Source: Leptobrachium leishanense | Lineage: Eukaryota > Chordata > Amphibia > Anura > Megophryidae | DNA: 64,000 nucleotides | Direction of reading: 5' to 3' | NCBI GenBank assembly: GCA_009667805.1 | Contig: CM019066.1 | Span: 332,760,077-332,824,076 of the forward strand | Translations under genes and position numbers: made by a program | In this document: in pieces, positions 20,974 through 32,204 of the stretch | How the letters are laid out: the number at the start of each line of letters is the position of its first letter | Numbering within the stretch: position 1 is the stretch's first letter | The notes under the pieces: model-generated | Told to the model about the DNA's origin: nothing | The model's input: only the letters and a program-made list of their open reading frames with translations | The model's database searches: none

Positions 20974-21801
20974 CTAATATGGAGGCAAATGAACATAAAA
21001 GCAACAAGGTGGAAAAGAACCATTCTCAGAACTGGAAATAGGTTAGAATTTGAAAGTATATTTAATTTTTATTATACGGATATTCCGAAAAACACAAATA
21101 ATACAATAATTACAACAACAATATACTAGAAACATATAAAATTGCACATAGATTGTTGAATAATAGGTAATGAGTTGGAAACTGTGAAAAAGCGGTTGAC
21201 TGTTGATAATTATCAATGGATCACTGCTAACATAACATTCACCTGGCTAGTGGCGAGAAAAATGTCTGTAGAATAGCCAGTTACTACAAAGTAGCCCTAG
21301 CACAATCAGGTCAATTTTTCTTGCATTCTGATATTCAAGCGTCATTTAATGTCTACAACAAGATCTATACTGACCTGATTGTGCTAGGGCTACTTTGTAG
21401 TAACTGGCTATTCTACAGACATTTTTCTCGCCACTAGCCAGGTGAATGTTATGTTAGCAGTGATCCATTGATAATTATCAACAGTCAACCGCTTTTTCAC
21501 AGTTTCCAACTCATTACCTATTATTCAACAATCTATGTGCAATTTTATATGTTTCTAGTATATTGTTGTTGTAATTATTGTATTATTTGTGTTTTTCGGA
21601 ATATCCGTATAATAAAAATTAAATATACTTTCAAATTCTAACCTATTTCCAGTTCTGAGAATGGTTCTTTTCCACCTTGGAGCTTTTATGTTCATATTCT
21701 AATGAGGGTTTAATCCCATCTGGTTAGAACGCGCTCTAAATTGTTCACCATCTCTTAGGAGATAGGTGAACTTTCTTATCTTTGTTCCTAATATGGAGGC
21801 A
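20974..21801. mobile_element. Foldback insertion bounded by 14-bp direct repeats
   Basis: CTAATATGGAGGCA occurs at 20974-20987 and 21788-21801, bracketing 800 bases consisting of a giant hairpin plus a 92-base right tail. The tail contains a second hairpin (GTTCACC...TCTC-TTAG-GAGA...GGTGAAC, about 21745-21773). The direct repeats look like a target duplication of the length retroposons make. I know no family with this build. Confidence 0.7.
20989..21695. repeat. Giant inverted repeat: 325-bp arms, 57-nt loop
   Basis: Arm 20989-21313 is the reverse complement of arm 21371-21695. Pairing is collinear with no gap (paired coordinates always sum to 42684). By eye the only mismatches are at 21003-21004. 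The loop is 21314-21370. Such arms would fold into a very long perfect stem if transcribed. No coding frame of note is present. Confidence 0.97.
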
Positions 21802-22316
21802 GCTGGAAAATAACCATTCCAATTCCAAGGTCACTCGTTAGTCTCACTTGAAAATAAAAAGTTCCAGCTGCAAGATAAATACACTAAAAATAAACTATGC
21901 TCACCTCCGGCCCCAATATATAGAGGATGATAAGATCTTCTGTCTCCTTTCCACAGGCAGAGGGACACTAGCAACAAAATAGTTCCCAAATACATGCGAT
22001 CTTGTGGAGGACCCTCTCTGGTTTCACTGGAGTCCTATGCACCTCTTGAGGCAATACTAGCAATGGTGCATGGTGCCACTGCAAGTAAGTGTTTGCAGCT
22101 CCCTATTATGATAAGTCAAGCCTCTGTCCTAGCCACGTACTGGTAACAAGGCTGGGTAAAAGGATCTAGTAACGGTTTATGGTTTTGTGTCACATTATGC
22201 CACTAGTGTCTCCCTATAACTGTTTGCTGAATTGAAAGAATTAGTCAATGTGTGAAGGTGTATTATGTCATAGTATATATATTAATTATCCCAATTATAT
22301 GTGATTATTCCAAATT
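21802..22316. other. No gene seen
   Basis: Moderately GC sequence without repeat termini or recognisable frames. Confidence 0.45.
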
Positions 22317-23008
22317 TGAGGAATCTTCGCGCAAACGTCAGCGCGTGCGCAAAAATGCATTAACGTGAGGGGCAAAACCCTTTGCGCTGAACGTCGTATT
22401 ACAATGTCTGCGCAAAAAACGTGCGTATATGTTTACCGCGGGTGAACCTGCGTGAACGCTGCGCGAGCTTACTGTACTTCACGCGTCCTATACTTAACAT
22501 TGTGAGCGCAAATGCGTTTGTGCGCTGGTGCGTGGATGGTATTACAATCTATGCGCAGTTTGTAATGCACAGCCTTTGCGCGCATAATTTTAGCAACTCC
22601 TAAAAGCTGGTATTAATGGCAAATTCTACCAACGTGGCCGAAAACAAATACACAGCAAAGTATAGTTACACATTCTACACATACCCAAACCAATAAATTT
22701 GAGAAGTTGTGTGTGCATTTTTTTTTTATACAGCGTATATGCGCAGATTGACTTTGACAGGTGCAAAAACTGAACGTGAGACAATTGTGGTTCTTAATTC
22801 TGATTGGCTGAATCGCGTGAAAAAAACAGTCCGCACACTGATTTCTGCATTTGTGCGCGTCCGTTTTACGTGCGTTATTTTTTGACGGATGAAAAAATGC
22901 ACGAGGATTGTAATACCAGCGTTGAATTACGCGCGTTAACGTTTAACGCTTCGCGCAAAAATTCACGCGTTGCGCGTGCGTTTTTGCGTTAAGAATGTAA
23001 TAGGGCCC
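22317..23008. mobile_element. PIF/Harbinger MITE, family A copy 2
   Basis: The body closely follows the copy at 7465-8211 (GTGAGGGGCAAAACCCTTTG, GCTGAACGTCGTATTACA, CCTATACTTAACATT). The right end AAGAATGTAATAGGGCC is intact. The left TIR is lost or scrambled (GAGGAATCTTCGCGC in place of it), so no duplication can be read. Confidence 0.85.
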
Positions 23009-24331
23009 CTGGACTGTTAGTGGTAGCTGAGTACCTGAGAACCAGGGATGCGAAACACTGGTGTAGTCAGTGATCCAGGAACATTTATATAAGCAACATT
23101 TGATTTTTATCTTGTAGTAGACATTGTCAGTAACTTTAAAGCGTAAACTAGTGTTATCCGTGGGTTACTTTTCATGATGTGCTATTTAAGTAACTTCCCA
23201 CGAGTTGATAACAGGTAAAAGCTACTTAAAAAAAACCTCACATTTTAAAGATAGACATGTCGATACAATCAGATGAACATAAAACGATTTCTGTCTTAAA
23301 TTCAGTATTGGAAGTGATATTTGCTAATGATTCACTTTTTTGGGTGATTTAAAAATAAAGCGCTTTAAGCTTTAATGTCATTTTTGAGTATTTTTAATAA
23401 AAAAATATACTTTAGCACATTTTCCCCTTTTACTTTAGGTTAAAGTTTTAAATATCTCGAGCAACGGAAAAAATAGGAGAAGAAGGCGCTTTCTGTTATT
23501 TTGTAATATGCGTTTCTATCTTCTGCAGCTTAGACTTCTATCAGATATTCCGCAAATGCCTCGTCAAAACCGTCTATTTCCCACAGTAAGATAAAAATTT
23601 CAATTAGTTTGAGTGCTGTCATATAGGCAGATAACATGAGAAAACTGCGGATAATATGCCTTACATATTGATGTCTATCAGATCTGAGAACACAGCCATG
23701 TTTTATTCCGTGGGCTCTTTTGTAGATTCAGAAGCAACGGCACCCAATAAAGGTCTAATCATATTAATTTATGCCCTTATTCATTATGCATGCAGATTGC
23801 CCGATAGCATGTCAGTTTATATTCACTATATTCAGAAAAATACGCCCATTAGAGTTACTAAGCAAATAGTAGGACTGTCAGACACGGAGATTTTACGGAA
23901 ATTACATAAAAGGGGAGGGTTTCTTTAATTTATAAATCTGGTAGAATATGCAACCAAGTTGTTAGTTTTAAGACATGACAACGAGCAGAGACACATGTCA
24001 CAAAGATGAGGGGGAAAAGCCAATGATTTATTCAGCTGTTCTTTGGTCTACAGGATAAATGTATCACGTTTGTTATTTTAATGAGAATTTGACGCTTTTT
24101 TTTAAAAAAACTTAAATGATGCATGTGATTGAGGTGTGTTTAAATTAAAGTATCATTTTCACCTGACCTAACTGACTTAACCCTTTCACTACAAAATGCT
24201 TTTTTTGTTGAAAAAAATATCACAAAATGTATTTGAAACATGGGATGATTATTTAATAGTTAAATAGTAACTTTACGTAAAGATTGTAATTCTGAGATAA
24301 ATTTGCTTATTTTAAGTTTTTAAGTTGTATA
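23009..24331. other. No gene seen
   Basis: AT-rich, apparently single-copy. A 90-codon plus-strand frame at 23656-23928 resembles nothing I know and is probably chance. Confidence 0.45.
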
Positions 24332-24352
24332 TATATATATATATATATATAT
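24332..24352. repeat. AT dinucleotide microsatellite
   Basis: A run of about ten TA units. Confidence 0.9.
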
Positions 24353-24353
24353 T

Positions 24354-24816
24354 TATAAGGGTTGTGGTGAAGGACTAAAAGTGAGATAAAAAGCCTCCAC
24401 ACTATAATAAGTGTGTTTAATATGGCAGAAGCCACCTGCACATCATAGCAAGTCAAAGAATTGCATCCCAGAGCTTCTGTGCCACATTCCCCATATGCAG
24501 CAAGGAATTCTGGGTAGGATATGCAAATGGCCTCTGTCTCACTTTTATGCATCCTGGGTCTGTTTTTACACAGAACCCTAAAATCAATGCTATGCCACAC
24601 TGTAGCTTTGTAGCAAAGATAAGGTTATGCAACTGGTCAAAGCCACTCCTAGGACAGCGCTGTTTCAGGTTTGTTGAACCTTCATCAGGTAGGAGGCAGG
24701 CATGACCAGTTGCAGTGGATGCTTGGACCGTAGGTAAGTAAGTGTCTATAAGGGTTGTGGTGAAGGACTAAAAGTGAGATAAAAAGCCTCCACACTATAA
24801 TAAGTGTGTTTAATAT
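24354..24816. repeat. Repeat with perfect 70-bp terminal direct repeats
   Basis: 24354-24423 and 24747-24816 are identical as far as I can read (TATAAGGGTTGTGGTGAAGG ... GTGTGTTTAATAT), separated by 323 bases. This could be a miniature LTR-like element, or one and a fraction units of a 393-bp tandem repeat. The interior contains TTCCCCATATGCAGCAAGGA and a hairpin-AAAC motif (24655-24691, minus). A related copy surrounds the Tc1 at 9221-10457. Confidence 0.85.
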
Positions 24817-24827
24817 ATATATACATA

Positions 24828-25457
24828 CAGTTGTGTGAAAAAGTGTTGGCCCCCTTTCCCGATTTTAAATTTTTTGCACGTTTGTCACAGTTTAATGTTT
24901 CAGATCATCAAACAAATTTAAATATTAGTCAAAGATAACACAAGTAAACACAACATGCAGTTTTTAAATTAAGGTTTTTATTATTAATGGAAAACAAAAT
25001 CCGAACCCACATGGCCCTGTGTGAAAAAGTGTTTGCCCCCCTGTTAAAACATAACTTAATTGTGTTTATTACACCTCAGTTCAATTTATCTAGCCCCACC
25101 CAGGCCTGATTACTGACACACCTGTTCGAATCAAGAATTCACTTGAATAAGACCTGACTGACAAAGTGAAGTAGACCAAAAGATCCTCAAAAGCTACACA
25201 TCATGCCGAGATCCAAATAAATTCAGGAACACATGACAAAGAAAGTAATTGAGATCTATCAGTCTGGAAAAGTTTATAAAGCCATGTCTAAAGCTTTGGG
25301 ACTCCAACGAGTGTAGCTTTTGAGGATCTTTTGGTCTACTTCACTTTGTTAGTCAGGTCTTATTTAAGTGTTATGCTTTGACTAATATTTAAATTGTGAC
25401 AAACATGCAAAAAAACTAAAATATCAGGAAGGGGGCCAACACTTTTTCACATGACTG
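24828..25457. mobile_element. Tc1-type element, internally deleted
   Basis: Ends CAGTTGTGTGAAAAAGTGTT and AACACTTTTTCACATGACTG are inverted and bounded by TA at 24826-24827 and 25458-25459. The phrases AGATCATCAAACAAATTTAA and GTGTGAAAAAGTGTTTGCCC mark a Tc1 family common in fish and frogs. At 25204-25311 the start of the transposase survives (MPRSK, stop, IQEHMTKKVIEIYQSGK, AMSKALGL: the first helix-turn-helix). It then runs straight into an inverted copy of the segment at about 25133-25202, so the catalytic core is gone. Confidence 0.9.
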
Positions 25458-25657
25458 TATGTGTTTCGGCACTGAAGCTCTGCAGTCGGATGGGGAGGAA
25501 AACCTTTTCAGCCTTTCAGAGTTAATATTAGAAGCATCCTTGTTATTTGAACACCCCCCTCCTCCTGAGCCATCCTGGGCTGAGCTGTAAAAAACACATC
25601 TTAGATGTTTAATCGCTCCAATAAAAGAGAAACGAAAAACCATGGCCGCCTCCATGA
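25458..25657. other. No gene seen
   Basis: Short unique spacer between the Tc1 relic and a Harbinger MITE. Confidence 0.4.
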
Positions 25658-26093
25658 GGCTAGGGACAGATGAGCGCATTTTCTGCGGCCACCGTCAAAA
25701 TGTACGTCGATGCGTGCGCACGCATTTTTTCACGGAATACGCTTAAGTGGTCAGACGATGCGCAATTCTGGACGTATTTTATGACGATGGGGTGAAAAGA
25801 AGTCTAGGGAAATCCGGCTGTTTGAACGTTATGTTGGCCGCACACTAGCAGCGTCTGACATCTCCTAATCACGCACACACGCTGCTATGCGGCCGCAGCG
25901 CACTCTGTACGTCAGTACCAGCGGTTTAACGTTCTCGAAAAAATGCGTTCATTTTCCACTTGCGTTGCGCGGCCGGACTTTTGTGCGACCGTACTTCGTA
26001 TATTGGCTGTCATTGCCCGGCATCTGCTGCTAGTGCGGCCGTGATTATGTGCGCCAGAACGCGCGTTCGCACTGCCTCAGTCTGACCCTAGCC
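25658..26093. mobile_element. PIF/Harbinger MITE, family B copy 1
   Basis: Ends GGCTAGGGACAGATGAGCGC and CTGACCCTAGCC are inverted, flanked by TGA at 25655-25657 and 26094-26096. CpG-rich interior (GCGGCCGCAGCGCACTCTGT). Relatives: 29269-29636, 41819-42244, 51331-51777 and probably 61534-61842. Confidence 0.88.
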
Positions 26094-26817
26094 TGAGAAG
26101 AGCAGTCAGATTAGAAGATAAAAAAACTTTAAAGTTAAAAAACATTTTCAATGAAAACGTAAAAGACAGAAAACAATAACATTTGAAATATACAACAGTA
26201 CTATAATAAGAATATAATCTGCAAATAAAAGTAGAGTCTCAGTGGTGCATAGTCCACTAATTATTGTAGTGCATCTCACAAACAACGTGTATGCTATATG
26301 TGAGCTCTAACACCGTGTAACAGAGGTAGCCAGAGGTAGCCTTGCCAACATTATGTCACTTCACAAAATGGTGGTTTATGTTAAGTATGTTTGGGAAATA
26401 TAAAATGGAACCTTTTTCTTTCGGAATAATAATAACGGGTCATGAGACTACAATGGATTGTGCTCTTTCTAGTCTCATGACATTTATTTGCTTCCTAAAT
26501 TATAGCTCTATTTAAAATAGCTCAATGGCTCCTGAGCTGAGATATTAAAGTGTTTGATTCATGAAATTCATCGTTATAAATCACCATTCTCTCCTATATA
26601 ATGCTACTCTGTCTATAGTTCTCTGAATAGCTGAAGAGCTTTACATCACTTCAGTTTAATGGGCTATCCTCCAGCTGCCAGAGTCAACGCAAGACAGTGA
26701 CAACTTTAAAGTGTTAATTACGATTGACTGACACATTTTTTAGCCTGTAAAACAACTCTGTTTGGAATTTACTCTGCAATAGAGCCTTCTGTGGAGAATT
26801 GCGGCTTTTCTCTAAAT
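26094..26817. other. No gene seen
   Basis: AT-rich unique sequence. The words ATTTTTTATTAT and CTCATGAC recur but nothing assignable is present. Confidence 0.45.
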
Positions 26818-27169
26818 CAAGGGTCTGCAAACCTTGGCCATGTAGATGTCTTGGAACTACATTTACCATAAGGCTATACCCATACTGATTAGTAGCTAGC
26901 ATCATAGGAGATGTACAGTTAGGTCCATATATATTTGGACACAGGCACAATTTTCATACTTTTGGCTCTGTATGCCACCAGAATAAAAGTAAAATGAAAC
27001 AATCCAAATGAATTTGAAGTGCAGACTTTCAGCTTTAATTCAAGGGGTTGAACATAAATATCAAGTACAAATTTTAGGACCTGCAAACATTTTTATACAC
27101 CATTTTCAGGGGGTAAAAATTATTTGGGCAAAGTAATATAATAATAAATATAATGTTCATTTTTTATAT

Positions 27170-28352
27170 TTTGTTGAGACTCCTTTACTGGCAATGACTG
27201 CCTGAAGTCTGGAACCCATGGACATTACCATAGATTTGGTTTTATCCTGTCTGATGCTTTGCCAGGCTCTAACTGCAGCTGTCTTCCGTTGTTCTTTGTT
27301 TGTGGGTCTTTCTGCCTTTAGTTTGGCCTTCAGCAAGTGAAATACTGCTCAATTGGGTTGAGATCAGGAGATTGACTCGGCCATTGCAGAATATTCCACT
27401 TCTTTTACTTCAAAAACTCCTGGGTTGCTTTTCCAGTGTGTTTTGGATCATTGTCCATCTGTACTGCAAAGTGCCGTCCAATCAAATCTAAACACTGCTG
27501 AATTCAGCCGGCTGCTTCTGTCATATCCTCAATAAACACCATTGCCAAGTGCCACTGGAAGCCATGCATGCCCATGCATGCTATCACACTGCCTCCACAA
27601 TGTTTTATAGATGACTTTGTGTGCTTTGGATCATGAGCTGTTTCAAGCCTTTTCCACACTTTTATTCCCCTCAATCTGGTACAGATTAATCTTGGTTTCA
27701 TCCATCCAAATAATGCTTTTCCAGAACTGTTCTGGCTTTTTTTAGCTGTTTTTTGGCAAAGTCTAATCTGTCTTTCCTATTTTTAAGGCTTATGAATGGT
27801 TTGCACCTTGTGGTGAACCCTCTGTATTTGCTCTCGTGAAGTCTTCTCTTGATTGTAGACTATGACAATGATATGTCCACCTCCTGGAAAGTGTCCTGCA
27901 CTTGTCTGGATGTTGTGAATGGGTTTTTCCTTTACCATAGAGAGGATCCTGCGATCATCCACCACTGTTGTCTTCTGTGGACATCCAGGCCTTTCTACAG
28001 TATGTCGCTGAGCTCACTAATGCATTCTTCTTTTTTTTTTTTTTTTTGTGAAAGGATTTTACCAGGAAGGATACATTGAGATTTCTCTCGTTTTCAAGTA
28101 TGTCCTGGGTGGCGAGTATGTACCGTTAGGTGTCTTGCCAAGGACACTTACTGGAGAGGTTGCTCGCTGGGATCGAACGCATGACTCCACAGGCTCTCTC
28201 CATGCAGAGCGGTGACATTACCTCTACTCCACCCAGAAGGTTGTTGATTTGGCCACTCCTAATGTTGCTGCCATCTCTCTGATGGATTTATTTTGCTTTT
28301 GAAGCCTTTCAATGGCCTGTTTCACTTCCAAGGACAGATCCTTTGAACGCAT
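27170..28352 (-). pseudogene. Tc1 transposase (DD34E), multiply broken
   Basis: The start MRSKDLSLEVKQAIERLQKQ lies at 28352 and is followed by the HTH (REMAATLGVAKST). A SINE inserted at about 28025-28234 splits it. The frame resumes with VDDRRILSMVKEKP (about 27965) and EQFWKSIIWMDETKINLYQ (first catalytic Asp, about 27720). It continues with ICTRLRGIKVWKRLETAHDP in a shifted frame, MDNDPKHTGKATQEFLK (second Asp) with a TAA stop just after, then SPDLNPIE with the Glu 34 residues beyond the second Asp. Several frameshifts occur between blocks. All three acidic residues survive, but the reading frame does not. Confidence 0.88.
28025..28234 (-). mobile_element. CORE-SINE inserted in the Tc1 transposase
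   Basis: Nearly identical to the SINE at 6367-6576: same tRNA-like head, CORE segment, tail and a poly-A (T-run on the plus strand at about 28030-28046). It interrupts the transposase just after its first HTH, so it is the youngest layer of a three-deep nest. Confidence 0.88.
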
Positions 28353-28599
28353 GATGTAGGTTCACAGCAATAGAATCCAAATGCATATAACACAATTAGA
28401 ATCAACTCCAGACTTTTTACCTGCTTAATTGATGAAGAATTAATGAAGGAGTAACCCACACCTGGCTATGGAACAGCTTTTGATTCAATTGTCCAATTAC
28501 TTGTGGTCCCTTGAAAAAGGGGGGCTGGCTACTCTTAAGAGCTGTAATTCTTAAACACTTCCTCCAATTTGGATGTACATACCCGCAAATGTGTTTATT

Positions 28600-28660
28600 T
28601 ATAAAGTATTTTACCAGGAAGGATACATTGAGATTTCTCTCCTTTTCAAGTATGTGTATA
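28600..28660 (+). repeat. SINE tail fragment
   Basis: TTTTACCAGGAAGGATACAT through TTTTCAAGTATGT matches the SINE 3' tail; the head is absent, consistent with 5' truncation. Confidence 0.7.
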
Positions 28661-28828
28661 TCCTGAGAGTGTGCACTTTCATCCCATATCCACTATATAA
28701 TAATAGCTTGAATATGTTTTGGTAAATACCTGAAAAAAACTAAAATTGTGCTGTGTCCAAATATTTATGGACCCACCTGTATTTCCTAAACATCTGGAGG
28801 TCCAGGGTTGCCAACCCCTGCTCTAGAG

Positions 28829-29265
28829 TCTCATTAAAGTACCATCAATAGAAGAGCTGCTGTGCTGGATTTATTAACACTCTCTGCCTGATAGAGGAAT
28901 GAGCAGAGAGGCCTCCTGAAGAGCTCTAACATGGAAAGAAATATCAGAATTCACTGCTACATCGCACATTGGCCAAAGGGGCCTTGGGTTCTTACCATTA
29001 TAAGGCTGTAGACCCTACATCTCACATCCGAATGCAAGAGCCTATTCATCAATGACTTGCTATGGTAGGATATTAAAAGTAAAACAGGTACTTTGCAGCC
29101 ATTTGATTTGCTAGAGGAGCAGTTACAACTGATTTTTTTAAATATTATATATGTTGAGCATGTAAGGTTATTCCAAATTCTGTATTTTTATTGATGATGA
29201 TAAGACATGATAAAGACAGAAAGATTGAAACTGTTGCCATGTTCTTTACTGGATGCATTGTACAG
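28829..29265. other. No gene seen
   Basis: Unique spacer. Confidence 0.4.
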
Positions 29266-29268
29266 TAA

Positions 29269-29636
29269 GGCTGGGGACAGACTAACGCATTTTTAACGTG
29301 CGTTTAGGCGCACTTAATCACGGCCTTAGTAGCAGCAAATGACGGGCAATATACAAAGTGCGGCCACGCAACGCTAGCGGCAAACAAACACATTTTTTCA
29401 AGAAAGCAGAACCGCTAGTACTGACGTACAGAGTGCGCTGCGTCCGCATATCCGCATAGCGGCATGTGTGCGTGATTAGGAGACGTCACGCGCTGCTCAT
29501 GTCCAGCCAACATAATGTCCAGACACCCAAAGTTCCTGGTTTGGATCCGTAACAAATCACGCAAGAAAATACGTCAATGCGTTCGGACGCACTTTTTGAC
29601 GGTTGCTGCGAATAATGCATTTGTTTGACCCTAGCC
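29269..29636. mobile_element. PIF/Harbinger MITE, family B copy 2
   Basis: Ends GGCTGGGGACAGACTAACGC and TTTGACCCTAGCC are inverted; flanks TAA (29266-29268) and TTA (29637-29639) differ at one base. The interior runs in the same sense as the other copies read in reverse (GCACTTAATCACGGCC, GCGTGATTAGGAGACGTC). Confidence 0.85.
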
Positions 29637-30635
29637 TTAAAGCACAAGCCACTGGTGCAAAGTTTACTCAATTTTTTCTTTTAATGGGCAAAACAAACCT
29701 TACACTTGGTGCCTTGGAGTGCTTTTTCACTCATTGAATTGACAATATGCTTCCAAGCCATTTTAGACTAGGGATGTGCGTTTCGGGTTTCGGAATTTCG
29801 GAATTTTCACAAAATTTCCCGATTCGTGTCTTCGGATTCGGACGAATTTCCGAATCGGATCGGATCCGAAAACCGACAGATCCGAAATGTTTTCCGAGCC
29901 GAAACGAAAAATTTCGAATTTTAGAATGGACTTGAAATGTGTCAAATCGAAATTTATTTTCGCTCTATTCATGATTTCGGTTCCATTCGTGATTTCGGTT
30001 CCATTTCGGTAATTCTGGACATCGTATATTTAACTATTATCGGTTATATCGCTGATTCTGTAAATTTTGTATTTGTAAATGCGTATCACTTTTTGTTTCC
30101 AATGATCCGAAAATTCTGTCAATACGATAATTCTGTCGTAATCGGGTCGGATCCGATTCGTCCGCGGGTCGTGCATGCGCGCGCGCGGATGTCGTAACTT
30201 TATTGAGCCATTTTTGTAGAGAGTTTTGACAATTTTTTGACAGGCCAAAAAATATTGCAATTATTTATAATTTATCATGGCTGAAAGACGAGAGTCCCAT
30301 TCGGACACCTCCTTGTCCTCATCTGCTTCCACCCCAGAGACACCACCCAGGAAGAAGCGGGCCAGCAACATGGCATTTGAGGAGATGTTGGAGCTGGTCC
30401 GCATCTTTGATAAAAAAAGATTACGACTGCCATAAGGGCCCTTACGGCAGAAAGAATAATTCACGCAAGGACCGTATCCTTGACAAGCTTCGAACCACCA
30501 TCCTGGAGTTGTTTGGGAAAGACCGGACGAAGGACCAGCTCCGAAAATGCTGGTCCGATCTGAAGGCACGCGAGCAGGAGCAGCTGAGACACATTCGTCG
30601 CGTCATAGCCAAACGTAAGTGTCATGTTATATTGT

Positions 30636-30690
30636 AAAGCGCTGCTCAAACTATTGGCGCTTTATAAATCCTGTATTATAATAATAATGT
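30636..30690 (+). repeat. L2-like 3' tail in intron 1
   Basis: ATTGTAAAGCGCTGCTCAAA, TATTGGCGCTTTATAAATCC and an ATAATAATAAT end match the L2 terminal signature; no LINE coding sequence is attached. Confidence 0.65.
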
Positions 30691-31069
30691 GCTTGCATGT
30701 GCTAATGTGCACAGAAATACGTTGATTTATCTAGTCCTGTTTTCATGCAATGTGATTGTGTATAGCTTTGCGTTTTCACGACTCGTCATACATGCATTTT
30801 TGCCATAGCTCTTCTTTTTTGTGATTTTACGTATTCGTGAAAATTGTGATATTTGATGTATGTAGATGAAGTTACAATGCTGGATTTCTTTTGGCACTTT
30901 GTACTGTAGTGTGCTGGGGGCGGGGAGGTTATTGTGATTGAGTGATGCATACGAGATGACCCGCAGCTTGCCCAATATTGGCTCCCACCTGCGCATCAAC
31001 AAAAATCTCTGCTTCTCTGCTAAGTGGTAGGATGGGACATGTAGTTCTTCTGAAAGTGCATCCAAACAG

Positions 31070-31420
31070 AGCCGCGTTCAATACGTCCTCAGCAGCTGCT
31101 GAATTGTTGCAGCGCAGCAATTCAGTTTGCTGCAGCAGTGTCATTATTGAACGCTTTAGATGCAAATTTCAAAACAAAATGGCGGATTTCTGTTTCTGCA
31201 ATATCCACAGTTTTATTAGCAGAAACTGAAAGTGAAACTGAGGCTGAGGCATCTATAAAATAAATAAAAGCAGTCGCACAATGCGTTTTGTACGCACACA
31301 ATACAAATAATAGTTTTTATTGAATAAACGTAATGTTTACTTCTGAAAAAATATATAATTGAACGGTAATATATGTCTATGTGCAGGGGAAATAAATAAA
31401 TATTTTGTGACTTTAGAACT
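31070..31420 (+). repeat. Partial copy of the 5708-6282 MITE in intron 1
   Basis: Shares TTCAATAC, CAGCAGCTGCTGAATTGxTG, CAGCAATTCAGTTTGCTGCA, GTTTTGTACGCACACA and TAATATATGTCTATGTGCAG with 5711-6035. It lacks the right half and the right TIR. Confidence 0.85.
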
Positions 31421-32204
31421 ATGAGATGGGAGTAGTGGTGGGTCAAGCTGGTAGTGCTAGTGGGTAGTGAGGGGTGTCGCAATACTTTCGGCAATATATT
31501 GTATAGATATACCATTTTTTCCAGTCTGCATTATTTACGTGTTATTTTTTGGATTTGGCAGAAGACAGGAAGGCAAAGGCAGCATCTGCCCCGGCGGGCA
31601 CCAGTGCCCCAGTGGAGGAGGAGGGGGAGCCACGGGCGACCACCAGCACTGGTATATACTGTTTTATTTTGCAACGACTTTTGGTCAAAAACAGAAAAAA
31701 ATTTTGTTTACTGTATTTTCATTTAATTTTTTTATATATAGCACAAGAGGAGCAGACGGAGGAAGAGGATGAGCAGGAGGAGGGTGATGATGGAGAGAGG
31801 GAGCTGGAGCCGCAGCAGGAGGCCGTGAGTCCAGTTTTTTTTTTACTGTTGTATTTTGCATCGACTTTTGTTCAAAAATAAATCAGTTTTGTTGTTTACT
31901 GTATTTTTTATTTCTTTAATTTCTTAAATATAGCACCGGAAGAGATGCTGACGGTGGTGGTGGAGGAAGAGGAGTCGAAGGAGTCAGAGCCTCAGGAGGC
32001 AGCCAGCTCTGGCAGTGGTGTATTTAGGTTGTGTGCTGCCCTAGGCCTGACTAAACTCGGGCACCCCCTAATTTAAATTTGAGGCACCCCTTCCTGTCAA
32101 GGGCACACCTCTTCCTGGTTAAACCACACCTTTCCTCTTTAAGTTCCACCTTTTCCTCTTAGAGCTCCACCTTTTCCTCTCTTTATATTAAAAGTGGATA
32201 CCAA

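Larger units (their letters stand above)
26916..28779 (-). mobile_element. Tc1-type transposon inserted in the hAT MITE
   Basis: Ends CAGTTAGGTCCATATATATT and its inverted partner AAATATTTATGGACCCACCTG are bounded by TA at 26914-26915 and 28780-28781. It carries one minus-strand transposase relic, interrupted by a CORE-SINE and, at 28600-28660, by a separate SINE tail. Confidence 0.9.
26818..28820. mobile_element. Short hAT MITE split by a Tc1 insertion
   Basis: The left half (26818-26915) starts CAAGGGTCTGCAAACCTTGG and the right half (28780-28820) ends GGTTGCCAACCCCTG. Together they form a MITE of about 140 bp of the CAGGGGTC hAT group. Flanks CTCTAAAT (26810-26817) and CTCTAGAG (28821-28828) match at six of eight positions. 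Confidence 0.75.

Noticed and set aside
20974..21801. Helitron because of the hairpin near the right end
   Set aside because: There is no TC start and no CTRR end after the hairpin, and a 14-bp flanking duplication would be unexpected.
24354..24816. LTR retrotransposon call
   Set aside because: The 70-bp direct repeats lack TG...CA ends, primer-binding site and polypurine tract; left as an unclassified repeat.
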